In this document: in pieces, positions 1 through 7,805 of the stretch
How the letters are laid out: each line of letters opens with the position of its first letter
Position numbering within the stretch: the stretch's first letter is position 1
Made by a program: the position numbers and the translations under genes
The notes under the pieces: model-generated
The model's database searches: none
The model's input: only the letters and a program-made list of their open reading frames with translations
Told to the model about the DNA's origin: nothing
Assembly: GCA_965261725.1 (NCBI GenBank)
Contig: CBDHDU010000034.1
Coordinates: 62,001-126,000 of the forward strand
Origin: CANDOC01 sp965261725
GTDB lineage: Bacteria; Pseudomonadota; Gammaproteobacteria; Pseudomonadales; Endozoicomonadaceae
Length of the DNA: 64,000 nucleotides
Direction: 5' to 3'

Positions 1-172
1 GCTTACTGGTAGCCTTAGGACGGTGATACTTAGCAATCCAGGTGTGCAGGGTGTTAGCGTTCACCTCAAGCTCTCTGGCTGTTTCTGTCACCGGTTTATC
101 AGACTCTACAGCCAGTTTTACTGCAGATTCCTTGAACTCAGCTGTATATGTTTTCGTTTTCTTTTCTGACAT
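1..172 (-). CDS. IS3-family transposase OrfA, partial (runs off window)
   Basis: Reading the minus strand from the ATG at 172 gives 57 codons with no stop before the window edge. The product starts MSEKKTKTYTAEFKESAVKL and continues with a helix-turn-helix resembling the DNA-binding OrfA of IS3-family elements (residues about 10-50, ending in a typical HTWIAKYH stretch). OrfA normally binds the element ends and is fused to the OrfB integrase by frameshifting; OrfB would lie left of the window. The element has inserted into the IS1595-type transposase that starts at about 229. Confidence 0.8.
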   Translation of the reverse strand, partial: MSEKKTKTYTAEFKESAVKLAVESDKPVTETARELEVNANTLHTWIAKYHRPKATSK

Positions 173-228
173 TTGGACACACCTTAATGGGCTGCAATAT
201 TACCCGTGTTTGTGTGTCCGGAGAACTA
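173..228 (-). repeat. Left terminal region of the IS3-family element
   Basis: This short stretch lies between the OrfA start and the disrupted IS1595 reading frame. It contains GGACACAC-type sequence in both orientations (around 175 and 213-220), as expected for an IS3-family end with its promoter and terminal inverted repeat. The exact outer base is uncertain because the other end of the element is not in the window. Confidence 0.5.
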
Positions 229-798
229 TAACCACTTCATAATGATCAGGCAGAAGAGCTTTGTGGCATCACAGAGCTTGATGAAACTTTTTTTCGTGAA
301 TCATTTAAAGGGCAGAGGAAAGACCTGCCAAGGCCTTCTCGAAAACGCGGAGATGATCCGAACAAAGCTCGGAAAGTCCCGGTAATGGTAGCCAGAGACC
401 GTGAACGGCACACTGTTGATGGTATTTTGGAAAACGAAAGTGCTAATGAGTTGTGCCGCCATTTAAACGGTCGTATATCGATTGAAGCAACGGTCTGTGC
501 GGATGCACACCTTGCACATGAAAAGCTTGCAGAGAAGCTTGGATTTGAGTTTAAGGAACTGGTTACCTCGGCAGGCCAGCATGTTCTGGAAGGTGTCTAT
601 CATATTCAACACGTTAATGCTTACCATAGCCATTTAAAGCGCTGGATTGGTGGTGTGTTTCGGGGAGTGGCTACCCGCTATCTCCCGCATTACCTGGCTT
701 GGAAGCGAGATCTGTCAGAAGCCGTTCAGCTAAGCACTGACCGATTCGTCAGAAAAATCATGGAACATTGGTGCTTTCAACTATCTCCGGGAACTTAG
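229..798 (+). pseudogene. IS1595-family transposase, 5' end removed by IS3 insertion
   Basis: The frame is open from about 232 and reads through the ATG at 385 to the stop at 798. The first visible residues include ELDETFFRESFKG, which is the first acidic block of the IS1595/ISXO2 DDE-type transposase domain. Later blocks (VCADAHLAHEKLAEKLG; HVNAYHSHLKRWIGGVFRGV; YLPHYLAWKRDL) also fit that family. The N-terminal zinc-ribbon portion is missing, lost to the IS3-type element on the left. The right end of the element appears to be at about 803-805, where CCGGGAACTTAG resembles an IS1595 terminal repeat. Not functional. Confidence 0.75.
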
Positions 799-1014
799 CC
801 CTGTTTTATAGTTCGGAAAATCAGTAGGAAGGGCAGCCCATTGACAGCCTGTTTTCAAAACATAAAAAATGCCATTGATAAGCTGCCGACGGCTGATTGT
901 TACAGGTCGTCCTCCGGGTTTGGCAGGTGGGAGCAGAGGTTTTAACTTTTTCCACGCTCCCTGACTCAAATCTGAGGGATACCTTTTCTTCTTTTTTTGA
1001 CGACGCTTACCCAT
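781..1014 (-). pseudogene. IS5-family transposase N-terminal fragment
   Basis: The minus-strand frame begins MGKRRQKKKKRYPSDLSQG and contains WKKLKPLLPPAKPGGRP and LINGIFYVLKTGCQWAALPTDF, the conserved N-terminal (DUF4096-like) part of IS5-family transposases. It breaks off after FPNYKT at about 803, where the terminal repeat of the IS1595-type element begins; the last residues GLSSRR are read from that element. Only about 70 of some 250-270 expected residues remain. This is the outermost host of the nested insertions. Confidence 0.75.
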
Positions 1015-1441
1015 TACACCCCTGAAAAATGCCTGTTTTTTCAGTATATATGGGCGGCTATGCTACTTTTCAGACGGCTTCTGAGCAGATAGCATGACTG
1101 TTCTTCCGTGGAGCCACAGTCACATTGAATACTTCAGAGCCCTGATAGAAGCCGAGTTTTACATCCTGATAAACAAAAGACTTGAGTTTATGAACTTTAT
1201 TGAGGATAGTTTTAATCAGCATCAGTGCTGCCTTTTGTTGTTTTTTTGTCCATCAACAAAAAGCTATCAAAAGTCAGGCACTGGTGTTTCTATCCTCAAA
1301 TCTTGTTCGCTTTTACCCACAGTTATCCCTGAAGAGCCAAGAAAGAAGCATCCTAACAAAAACTACAACTACTACCAATGCATTTACAACCTTTTCTATA
1401 AGGATATGCTTTAAAGTTCCATGCCAAATAAACAATCCGCA
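1015..1441. other. Gene-free stretch between IS5 remnant and attC
   Basis: I see no convincing gene here. The first 60 bases are probably the outer end of the IS5-type remnant. The 106-codon frame at 1094-1414 has low-complexity composition and no recognisable motif. The stretch could be the remains of an older gene cassette belonging to the attC that follows. Confidence 0.4.
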
Positions 1442-1521
1442 ACCTAGCAAATGCTTCCAGTTCGTTCCGGGGCTTCGCCCCTCCACCCGACGCGCCTTCG
1501 GCACGCGGCTGAAGCAGGCGT
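1442..1521 (+). repeat. attC-like recombination site interrupted by a group II intron
   Basis: The sequence starts ACCTAGC (one mismatch to the RYYYAAC box) followed by AAATGCTTCCAG, and ends CTGAAGCAGGCGT. The inner arms TGCTTC(C)AG and CTGAAGCA pair with one bulged base, as in attC sites, and the middle holds two GC-rich hairpins. If the intron (1522-3357) is removed, the right end reads GGCGT|TATGC, restoring a GTT core. The layout matches the intact attC at 4341-4395 (AACAAACGCATCC ... ATGCGGGCGTT). The assignment rests on this comparison and on the known preference of group IIC-attC introns for such sites. Confidence 0.6.
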
Positions 1522-3357
1522 GTGTGCCGAGCATGGCACTTAACTAGAGAGGTGAAAGTCCTCTTACCAGGTATTCGCAGAGCCGAAGGTTAGCGAAAGG
1601 GCAAGGGCGTTGTCGTGAGGCAGGGTCTGAAGGAAGCCCAACGCAAAACTGCGGGGCGACGAACAGAAACCCGATATGAGGTGTGATGTACTCGGGGTCA
1701 GTGGGCACGTGACCATTAAGCCCTCCATCTGCAACGGGGTACATTTTATAAATCGGGCGTCTACGCGGGGAAAGTTAAGTGTCTTACCTCGGGAGGTCTG
1801 CATTGTGTTGATGGATCAACTGACACCGGAGCAATCGGGTGTGACCGCGATGCAGAAGTCAGCAGACGGCATAGTAGATGGCCTCTCGCCACTGAAGGCC
1901 AGAACAAATACCGGAGAGTAATCATCGGGGAGGTGTTTTCGGATGGCATCTGTTAAACAACGGTCGTTGCCTCTGGAGACTCCAGAGGGTGAACCGGAAA
2001 CGGGAGACCCGATTGAACCAAAATCCACCTTTTGTTCATCTTTGATGATGCGGGTACTGGACAGGAATAATCTGGTTCGCGCACTGAAACAGGTTCAACG
2101 CAATAAAGGAGCACCGGGCGTTGATGGCATGGCCGTTGACGACCTTCCAGCTTTCCTTAAACAGCACTGGCCGACAATTCGCCAGCAATTAATAGAAGGA
2201 ACTTACCGCCCCAAACCAGTCCTGCGAGTGGAAATCCCTAAACCGGATGGACGCAAACGTAAGCTGGGAATCCCGACCGTACTGGATCGCCTGATTCAAC
2301 AGGCGATAGCTCAGATAATGCAGGAAAAATGGGATGTGGACTTCCATGACAACAGTTATGGCTTCCGTCCTCACCGGAATGCCCATCAGGCTATCAGTCA
2401 TGTTCAGTCTACGATACGGGAAGGATACAACTGGGTAGTAGATTGTGATCTTGAAGCGTTCTTCGACAACGTTAATCACGATCTATTGATGGCGCAGCTG
2501 AGAGCTCGTCATGAAGACAGGATGATTCTTCAGCTGATCAATCGTTACCTGAAAGCCGGTGTTTGCATCAATGGAATAAAGCAAGCCAGTTTGAATGGGG
2601 TGCCACAGGGTGGTCCACTGTCGCCTGTCCTTTCAAACATAGTGCTGAACAATCTGGACTGGGAACTGGAAAAGCGAAAGCTCCGATTTGCCCGCTATGC
2701 TGATGACTTTCAGGTATACGTCAAAAGCGAAAGAGCGGGAAACCGTGTAATGAATAGCCTGCAACGCTTTATTGGAGAATCGCTGAGACTCACAGTGAAT
2801 ACCCAGAAGAGCGCGGTAGGTCGACCTTGGGAGCGCAGCTTCCTTGGCTTTACGTTCAGTCGACGGGAACTGAAAATAAAAGTCAGTGATAAAGCACTGG
2901 TGAAACTGAAAGCAACTGTCAAACAACTGAGCCGTCGAACGAGAGGCCATTCAATCACCCAGATCATTGCAGAGCTAAGAAAATCCCTGCTTGGTTGGAA
3001 AGCATATTTCGACATTGCCGAAATATTGAGTCCTCTGCGAGATTTGGACAAATGGATTCGACGACGATTGCGATGTTATCTATTGAAGCAATGGGGAAGT
3101 AAGGGTTATCGGATGCTCAGAAGGTTAGGAGTCGATAGATTTCTGGCTTGGAACACAGCAAAATCCGCACATGGATTTTGGCGTTTGAGTGGTAGTCCTG
3201 CTCTGACCAAAGCATTGCCGAACAGATATTTCAAGAACCTCGGGCTGCCGGAACTGGCGGCAAGATGAATACAAGTAATTTGAACCGCGATGCTACGTGA
3301 CCCGTACGGCTCGTGGTGTGGGAGGAGCGGAGCCGTGAGGCTTCGCCCTATCCCGAT
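1522..3357 (+). mobile_element. Group II intron, probably class C attC-type
   Basis: The 5' end reads GTGTGCC, matching the GUGYG start of group II introns, and lies directly after a hairpin-rich site. About 420 bases of RNA domains precede the maturase gene. The 3' end carries a domain V/VI-like block from about 3282 (GAACCGCG ... CCCGTACGG ... GTGGTGTGGGAGG) and ends CCTATCCCGAT. The protein lacks an endonuclease domain, as in class C introns that insert next to terminators or attC sites. Both ends are placed by motif, so an error of one to three bases is possible. All parts seem present and the element may be active. Confidence 0.75.
1943..3268 (+). CDS. ltrA: Group II intron reverse transcriptase/maturase
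   Basis: The 441-residue protein is the intron-encoded splicing and retrotransposition factor. The reverse-transcriptase domain spans roughly residues 30-300, with VLDRLIQQAIAQ, SYGFRPHRNAHQA, GVPQGGPLSPVLSN and the catalytic RYADDFQVYV motif. The maturase (domain X) follows, about 310-400, with LLGWKAYFDIAE and LDKWIRRRLRCYL. No HNH endonuclease follows, so target-primed insertion would rely on nascent DNA, as in class C introns. Residue 35 is also a methionine (MMRVLDRNN); the ATG at 1943 is kept because the upstream residues continue a typical leader. The frame is intact. Confidence 0.93.
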   Translation: MASVKQRSLPLETPEGEPETGDPIEPKSTFCSSLMMRVLDRNNLVRALKQVQRNKGAPGVDGMAVDDLPAFLKQHWPTIRQQLIEGTYRPKPVLRVEIPKPDGRKRKLGIPTVLDRLIQQAIAQIMQEKWDVDFHDNSYGFRPHRNAHQAISHVQSTIREGYNWVVDCDLEAFFDNVNHDLLMAQLRARHEDRMILQLINRYLKAGVCINGIKQASLNGVPQGGPLSPVLSNIVLNNLDWELEKRKLRFARYADDFQVYVKSERAGNRVMNSLQRFIGESLRLTVNTQKSAVGRPWERSFLGFTFSRRELKIKVSDKALVKLKATVKQLSRRTRGHSITQIIAELRKSLLGWKAYFDIAEILSPLRDLDKWIRRRLRCYLLKQWGSKGYRMLRRLGVDRFLAWNTAKSAHGFWRLSGSPALTKALPNRYFKNLGLPELAAR

Positions 3358-3446
3358 TATGCGCCATCTCATGTACCTCATTTACTTTATGCTTTTTGGC
3401 ACTTTTGGTATATTTTCAGATTAATATCTTTTTCTGGTGAATTTTG

Positions 3447-4337
3447 ATGTTTCGCTCAGGTCGTCAAGTTAAAAAAATATCTGATTCCATTTTCCATGAA
3501 GTTGAACCTGATAATGGTAGGGAAAGAGCTTTAGAGTGGAGAAGAAGTTTTAATTTCATAAGCATTCCTTTATCTGAAGTGCAGTTGTTTTCTGTTTTTA
3601 ATGGTCACAATAGTAATTTTGATTTTGATGAAAACAAGGATGAAGAGAAACATCCAAGTCATCTCATTAAGCCTAATTTTCAAACTGAAATTGGTTTAAA
3701 ATCCAAAATAAACCTCGAAGAATTTAAAGACTCATTGTATGTGCTGTCTAAAAAGGACGAAGAAGAACGGCAAACACTAGAATATGTACAAGGGGATACG
3801 TTTGTAACAATAAAATCAGGTGAGCCGACTGAAGAAAGTAATAGATTTCCAAAAGGCATATATCATGGAAGTTGCTTCAGACTTAACTTTGAACCAGGTG
3901 AAGATGATTTACATATCACACTAACTCTTCCTGAAGAGCAGATTAAAGAAATAAAGAGAGAGCTTGATAAAAATTCAAATCTAAATGTATCAGTTGGTAT
4001 TGAGTTATTATCATTTACCTTTGAAGTTGATGATGCTTTGCAAGAGCCTTACCACAGCCGTGATATTTTCATTGATGATTATGCAAGCGCTTATATTTCA
4101 AAACTTATCATATCTACAGAAACAGAAAGTAAAGAAGTTGAATCAGAGTCAGATATAGATGAAATAGAAGACGATCTTGATGATGTTGTAGAGCAAGATA
4201 GCGAAAGTTCTCTCGTTCAAGAAAGACACTCTGAAATGATTGAAAATATAAGCAGTATTTATCGGGGAGTAAATAGTTTATCTACAGCTGTTTGGGTTTT
4301 CACATTGGCTGTAATTGCTTCAATTTTCATCAAATAA
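3447..4337 (+). CDS. Integron cassette gene 1: unknown protein with C-terminal membrane anchor
   Basis: A 296-residue protein of a family I do not recognise. The start is the ATG at 3447; a TTG just before it would add one residue. It is acidic and hydrophilic, with probable beta-rich segments up to about residue 225, then an acidic linker rich in Glu, Asp and Ser (about 230-265), and ends in one hydrophobic segment (TAVWVFTLAVIASIFI), suggesting a tail-anchored protein with its bulk in the cytoplasm. It is clearly more AT-rich than the chromosomal genes to the right. It lies between two attC sites, its stop four bases before the second, so it is the cargo of one integron cassette. Confidence 0.75.
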   Translation: MFRSGRQVKKISDSIFHEVEPDNGRERALEWRRSFNFISIPLSEVQLFSVFNGHNSNFDFDENKDEEKHPSHLIKPNFQTEIGLKSKINLEEFKDSLYVLSKKDEEERQTLEYVQGDTFVTIKSGEPTEESNRFPKGIYHGSCFRLNFEPGEDDLHITLTLPEEQIKEIKRELDKNSNLNVSVGIELLSFTFEVDDALQEPYHSRDIFIDDYASAYISKLIISTETESKEVESESDIDEIEDDLDDVVEQDSESSLVQERHSEMIENISSIYRGVNSLSTAVWVFTLAVIASIFIK

Positions 4338-4340
4338 GGC

Positions 4341-4395
4341 GCATAACAAACGCATCCAGGTGACGCCGATGGCGCACCTGATGCGGGCGTTAGAT
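4341..4395 (+). repeat. attC recombination site of cassette 1
   Basis: The 55-base element begins GCATAAC and ends GTTAGAT, matching the outer RYYYAAC/GTTRRRY boxes (one mismatch in the first). Inner arms AACGCATC-CAGGTG and CACCTG-ATGCGGGCGTT pair with one extrahelical base and the usual mismatched spacer. A loop of about ten bases lies between. This is a compact attC; the integrase would cut between G4389 and T4390. Confidence 0.88.
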
Positions 4396-4416
4396 TTACA
4401 ATAGAGGTATCGCACA

Positions 4417-5376
4417 ATGTTCAAGTGGCTATTTGGAAAAAAGAAATCCAAAAAAGTCTCTTCGTCTACACGCAAGAATGTGCGAATAGTAGTAGATGGA
4501 ATGATGCAAATTGATAGTGAGGATATGTTTGGCCCTTACTCTAAATCACAAAACGGCAAATATTCTCTTTTACTTTGTGATTCCGACCCATCAAAGGGAC
4601 GTGGCGGCTATAGAGATTCCGGAAATGGTAGATTTGCTCTCATATCAGGGGAAGAGGTAAGATTTATAGGAGAGTGTGAGCGTCCAGTTGAAGGGGCAGT
4701 TTCAAATAGTGGAGCGTTTGCAATAATAGACACTCATTTTGGTTCTGGTACAGAATCTACAATGCTTGCTTTCTCAAGCGAAGGAAAGCCGTTATATAAA
4801 CATCGTTTTACTGCAAACTCATTTGGTATTGGCATTTCTGAAACAGGCAAATACGTTGTAGTTCAGTCAGCTAATAGCAAAACTGATGATTCAGGAAAAC
4901 TACATTTAATCGATACTGAAAATCAACAAAAAGTATCTTCATTCGAACCAAAAACTGGTTGGTGTAAAGATTGGAGTGTGAATGAAGAGCTTCAAAGAAT
5001 CATTGTTAGCAACAATAATAATCGCTCTTACGAGTATGATTTTTCAGGTGAGCTTCAAAATCCTGAAAAGTATGATGCAGAAAGTATAGAAGATGCCTCA
5101 CCAGAACAACTTGTAATTATTGTCCAAGAAAAGCTAAAAAACGCACAAACATCAGAAGTTTCAAGTTTAATTGATTTAATAAACTCAGCATTAGAACGTG
5201 GTCTAAATAATTTTCACGATTACAGGCCATTAGCGTACAGGCTTCGAGGTGAAGCTAATGAGAAAATTGGGGAAACCAATAAAGCCATACAGGATTATCG
5301 ATCAGCTTTAGAGATTGACCCAAAAATCGGAGTTAAGCGCAAGCTTCAAAAACTTGAGCGTTCTGTGCAAAAGTAA
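4417..5376 (+). CDS. Integron cassette gene 2: beta-propeller-like protein with C-terminal TPR
   Basis: A 319-residue protein I cannot name. The ATG at 4417 follows an AGAGGT ribosome-binding site 21 bases after the attC core. The N-terminus is short and basic (FGKKKSKKVSSSTRK). The middle (about 30-215) has repeated strands such as GKYSLLLCDSD, GAFAIIDTHFG and GKYVVVQSAN, which look like blades of a beta-propeller. The C-terminus holds one to two tetratricopeptide-like helices (YRPLAYRLRGEANEKIGETN, then AIQDYRSALEIDP). Such proteins usually act as interaction scaffolds; no catalytic motif is seen. It is AT-rich like cassette 1, and its stop directly abuts a half attC. Confidence 0.75.
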   Translation: MFKWLFGKKKSKKVSSSTRKNVRIVVDGMMQIDSEDMFGPYSKSQNGKYSLLLCDSDPSKGRGGYRDSGNGRFALISGEEVRFIGECERPVEGAVSNSGAFAIIDTHFGSGTESTMLAFSSEGKPLYKHRFTANSFGIGISETGKYVVVQSANSKTDDSGKLHLIDTENQQKVSSFEPKTGWCKDWSVNEELQRIIVSNNNNRSYEYDFSGELQNPEKYDAESIEDASPEQLVIIVQEKLKNAQTSEVSSLIDLINSALERGLNNFHDYRPLAYRLRGEANEKIGETNKAIQDYRSALEIDPKIGVKRKLQKLERSVQK

Positions 5377-5404
5377 ATCTAACAAGCCCATCCATGCGAC
5401 CGCC
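5377..5404 (+). repeat. Left half of an attC site, truncated by ISKra4-type element
   Basis: ATCTAAC matches RYYYAAC exactly and begins one base after the cassette 2 stop codon. The following CAAGCCCATCCATGCGACC has the form of a left attC arm. The element is then lost at 5405, where the insertion sequence begins, and no matching GTTRRRY arm is seen after 6811. Confidence 0.65.
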
Positions 5405-6811
5405 GGGTGTGCTGCCTGATCAATGTACCGGGAAGAGGTTGTGTGCGACGGGAAAACCATAGCGATTCATTTTTGACCAGAATGCATCCCATTGCCCGGA
5501 CGAACAAACTAATGCTCTCAACGTCAACAACATTGATGCACCTTGCTCTTTCCAGCGCATGCCAGAGCGGCACATACGTTGCTTTACCAAACTCTTGCAA
5601 GCCGCTTCCGTAACACCTGAACCAATGGGTAAGTTCCTCTTTCTGGCTTCAGGATAAATCATTTGGTGCCAGTGATTTTTAAAGTAGGTTCTCGCTTTCA
5701 TCAACTTTTCCATAGAGGCGGTACGGTTGTTGCCCGGTGTTGCCCGTTCAAGCTCTCGCCGCAGGCTTTGTGCTGCGCCTTCATCGTGTTTCAGGTCGTG
5801 TAGCTTCTGCTTGAACCATGCATGCCTTTCCTGTGTGGCTTTCTTTCCCGGATAAAGTGCCTCAGCAGCGTCAGCAACATATTCAGACACGTGATAAAAG
5901 TCCAGCACGTGGATAGATGTAAAGGATTCTAAAAATGTCCAGTTATCCGCCGCTCCGTCAGCAACCCCCACATAAACCGCCTCAGGGAATCTATCCTTAA
6001 CCTTCTGGATTTCTCCAGTAAAACGGTTAATGAAGGTTTGCTTGCCGTATTCCGGTGCCTCTGCACAGTAGATTGTATGAAGACGCTCGCCTTCATCATC
6101 ATAGAGGCTGATAGTGCCGCACATAGCGATCCGATAGCCTTCGTAGTACAACAGATTTGCTCCATCAAGCCCTATGGCTACTGTTGTCACGGGCTTTGGT
6201 AACTCTGGAATATCGTATACCCACCTTTCTTCTTTGGCCTGTGCAATACTTGCCACCACATCGGCTAAATCACGAAGTGTTGAACGACTGCTATTACGAC
6301 CATGATTTTGTCGCAGATCGTCTTCTACCTGAGGGGCTGCCATCTGGGCATACTTCCAGCTCACCATGCGAGCAAAAGCCGGAGTCGAATTGACAATAAT
6401 CCGGGCATTCTGATCCAGAGGGCAAAAGGTTTCTCCCCCCTGACTGCTCTGGTAAATGTAACGCGGAACTTTGACGGCTCCCCATGACGTTTCGTAGACC
6501 TTGGGTTCTTTTTTATTCTTGCTGGTCATATGAATACCACCTACCTTTATGGGCGAACCGTCGGTGTCCATGTGTTCCAGTTGTTTTTCTACTCCAAGCG
6601 TTCCAGCTTGATTGAGGCTACCCTGAAGGCTGGTCTCGAAATCGAGCATTGAGTTGCCGTGCTGAATAGTGATGAGTATCTGCGTTTCTTGATTTTCAGA
6701 TGATAGAATTTGAGCAGTCATACGGGGCAAAGGCCGTGCTTACGTCTATTATGATTTGATGAAAGTAGCTCACGGTAGTCGTTTTTCCTACATCAATTCC
6801 CGCTCACACCC
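5405..6811 (-). mobile_element. ISKra4-family insertion sequence
   Basis: The element carries one transposase gene. Its ends appear to be GGGTGTG at 5405-5411 and the complementary CACACCC at 6805-6811; further in, both ends also share an ATCAATGTA / ATTGATGTA-like block. This gives an element of about 1.4 kb. No clear target duplication is visible, and the flanks differ (half attC on the left, integrase fragment on the right), so DNA was probably lost next to it. Confidence 0.7.
5420..6721 (-). CDS. ISKra4-family transposase
   Basis: A DDE-type transposase of about 433 residues from the ATG at 6721; a TTG three codons upstream is also possible. Blocks typical of ISKra4/UPF0236-like transposases are visible: TTVAIGLDGANLLYYEGYR, YVGVADGAADNWTFLESF, IHVLDFYHVSEYVADAAEAL and near the C-terminus LPIGSGVTEAACKSLVKQRM. 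The acidic residues in LDGA, VADGA and the GSGVTEAACK block are the likely catalytic set. The frame is intact, so the element may be mobile. It truncated the attC of the second cassette. Confidence 0.85.
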   Translation of the reverse strand: MTAQILSSENQETQILITIQHGNSMLDFETSLQGSLNQAGTLGVEKQLEHMDTDGSPIKVGGIHMTSKNKKEPKVYETSWGAVKVPRYIYQSSQGGETFCPLDQNARIIVNSTPAFARMVSWKYAQMAAPQVEDDLRQNHGRNSSRSTLRDLADVVASIAQAKEERWVYDIPELPKPVTTVAIGLDGANLLYYEGYRIAMCGTISLYDDEGERLHTIYCAEAPEYGKQTFINRFTGEIQKVKDRFPEAVYVGVADGAADNWTFLESFTSIHVLDFYHVSEYVADAAEALYPGKKATQERHAWFKQKLHDLKHDEGAAQSLRRELERATPGNNRTASMEKLMKARTYFKNHWHQMIYPEARKRNLPIGSGVTEAACKSLVKQRMCRSGMRWKEQGASMLLTLRALVCSSGQWDAFWSKMNRYGFPVAHNLFPVH

Positions 6812-6814
6812 CTT

Positions 6815-7141
6815 TCATGCAGCGATAGCACCATAGCTGCTGAACTCCTGATATGCGCCCATGACTTTTCTATCATTCATGGTCAATCCTAACTTTTCAA
6901 AAACTGATCTGGCTCGCTCATGAATGCTTCGTGCATCGCTTAGCTTTCTGGCAGGATAATCACCGTATTCAATCCTGCTCATCTTGTTGTTTCGGAATTT
7001 GTCGACATAACGCCAGCAAAAAGATTTCCGACCGGAAGGAAAAACGCGCACAGTCAAACCAGCACCATCAGAAAGAACAATTTCTTTCTTACCTGGCTTT
7101 TGATTTCTGATAGTGGTGTCTGATAAACGCTTCTTTGCCAT
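6815..7141 (-). pseudogene. Tyrosine integrase (DUF4102/P4-type), N-terminal fragment
   Basis: The start is the ATG at 7141, preceded by a strong GGAGGTCACC ribosome-binding site. The first 85 or so residues (MAKKRLSDTTIRNQKPG, LSDGAGLTVRVFPSGRKSF, SRIEYGDYPARKLSDARSIH) are the arm-binding N-terminal domain of P4-type phage/island integrases. The frame then runs into unrelated sequence and stops at about 109 residues, where roughly 400 are expected, so the catalytic domain with the Arg-His-Arg-Tyr residues is gone. It marks the edge of an old integrative element next to the 6S RNA gene. Confidence 0.75.
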
Positions 7142-7213
7142 GGTGACCTCCATGCCTGCTAGTGGCATTCACCTGATGCTTTTGCCATGAGGTTATTCTG
7201 GTGAGGGCGATTT

Positions 7214-7366
7214 TTTGCCCAAATTTTTGCCCATGGCCATTTTTGTGATGCTGGGTTCAGTTTCTTATTTACTCACAAAGTCGCTGAAATCCAGACTGTA
7301 TAAGGAATAAGGATAGTTTCCTTTTTGAAAATTTGGGCAAAAAGCATGGGCAAATATATGGGCAAA
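7214..7366. repeat. Five TTTGCCCA repeats, probable integrase arm sites
   Basis: TTTGCCCA occurs at 7214-7221 and 7226-7233 on the plus strand, and its complement TGGGCAAA at 7334-7341, 7347-7354 and 7359-7366. Spacing within each group is 12-13 bases, close to one helical turn. The group lies just upstream of the integrase fragment, as attP arm-binding sites do. The rest of 7142-7523 holds no gene that I can support. Confidence 0.55.
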
Positions 7367-7523
7367 AAAATGTGCGGTGCAATGGTTGCTTTGTTCTAAG
7401 TGAGACAAAAGTGAATTTGTTGTGGGTGTCGTCAGGCGAAGGATAAGAACGGGAGAGGGCGGTTTAACTTGCTGATTTATATGGTTTTTGAGGCTGTTTG
7501 AGATGATATGAGAAGAGGTGAGA

Positions 7524-7719
7524 GGTTTCTCCGGGACTACCGCTGTCAGTCTCGCCCTTGAACCGTTGGTTCAAGGTGGGCGCTGCCGAGGGGTATCGGG
7601 CTTTCCGCTACATCTTTTGCAAGAAGGCGGACATGCACTCCCTCCCCTGCTGGGAGTACCCAGAGTATGGATTATCGGCTCAGGGACATGTCATGACTGG
7701 CGAATAACCCAGAGAAACC
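7524..7719 (-). ncRNA. ssrS: 6S RNA
   Basis: The minus strand reads GGTTTCTCTGGGTTATTCGCC at its 5' end and closes with GTCCCGGAGAAACC at its 3' end, forming the long end-pairing stem of 6S RNA. Conserved segments shared with E. coli 6S are seen, including CCTGAGCCGATAA and ACCTTGAACCAACGGTTCAAG. 6S RNA mimics open promoter DNA and binds sigma-70 RNA polymerase in stationary phase. It lies just downstream of zapA on the same strand, the usual gammaproteobacterial arrangement. The usual next gene (5-formyltetrahydrofolate cyclo-ligase) is absent, replaced by the island. Confidence 0.92.
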
Positions 7720-7726
7720 TGAAACA

Positions 7727-7732
7727 AGTATA
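7727..7732 (-). promoter_or_regulatory. -10 element of the 6S RNA promoter
   Basis: TATACT on the minus strand lies seven bases before the predicted 6S RNA 5' end, a good sigma-70 type -10 hexamer. No strong -35 is visible. Confidence 0.5.
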
Positions 7733-7805
7733 TCGGCTTGATTCAGGCTGTCTGTAGTTTTTTATCACGATTGACTAAAAAGATTTTAAAGGTACTGGCG
7801 TACTT

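Noticed and set aside
1094..1414. 106-codon frame on the plus strand
   Set aside because: Low-complexity product, no motif, unusual codon use and no clear ribosome-binding site; more likely non-coding debris between mobile elements.
1313..1534. 73-codon minus-strand frame across the attC
   Set aside because: Overlaps the attC hairpins and intron 5' end; composition is explained by the repeats.
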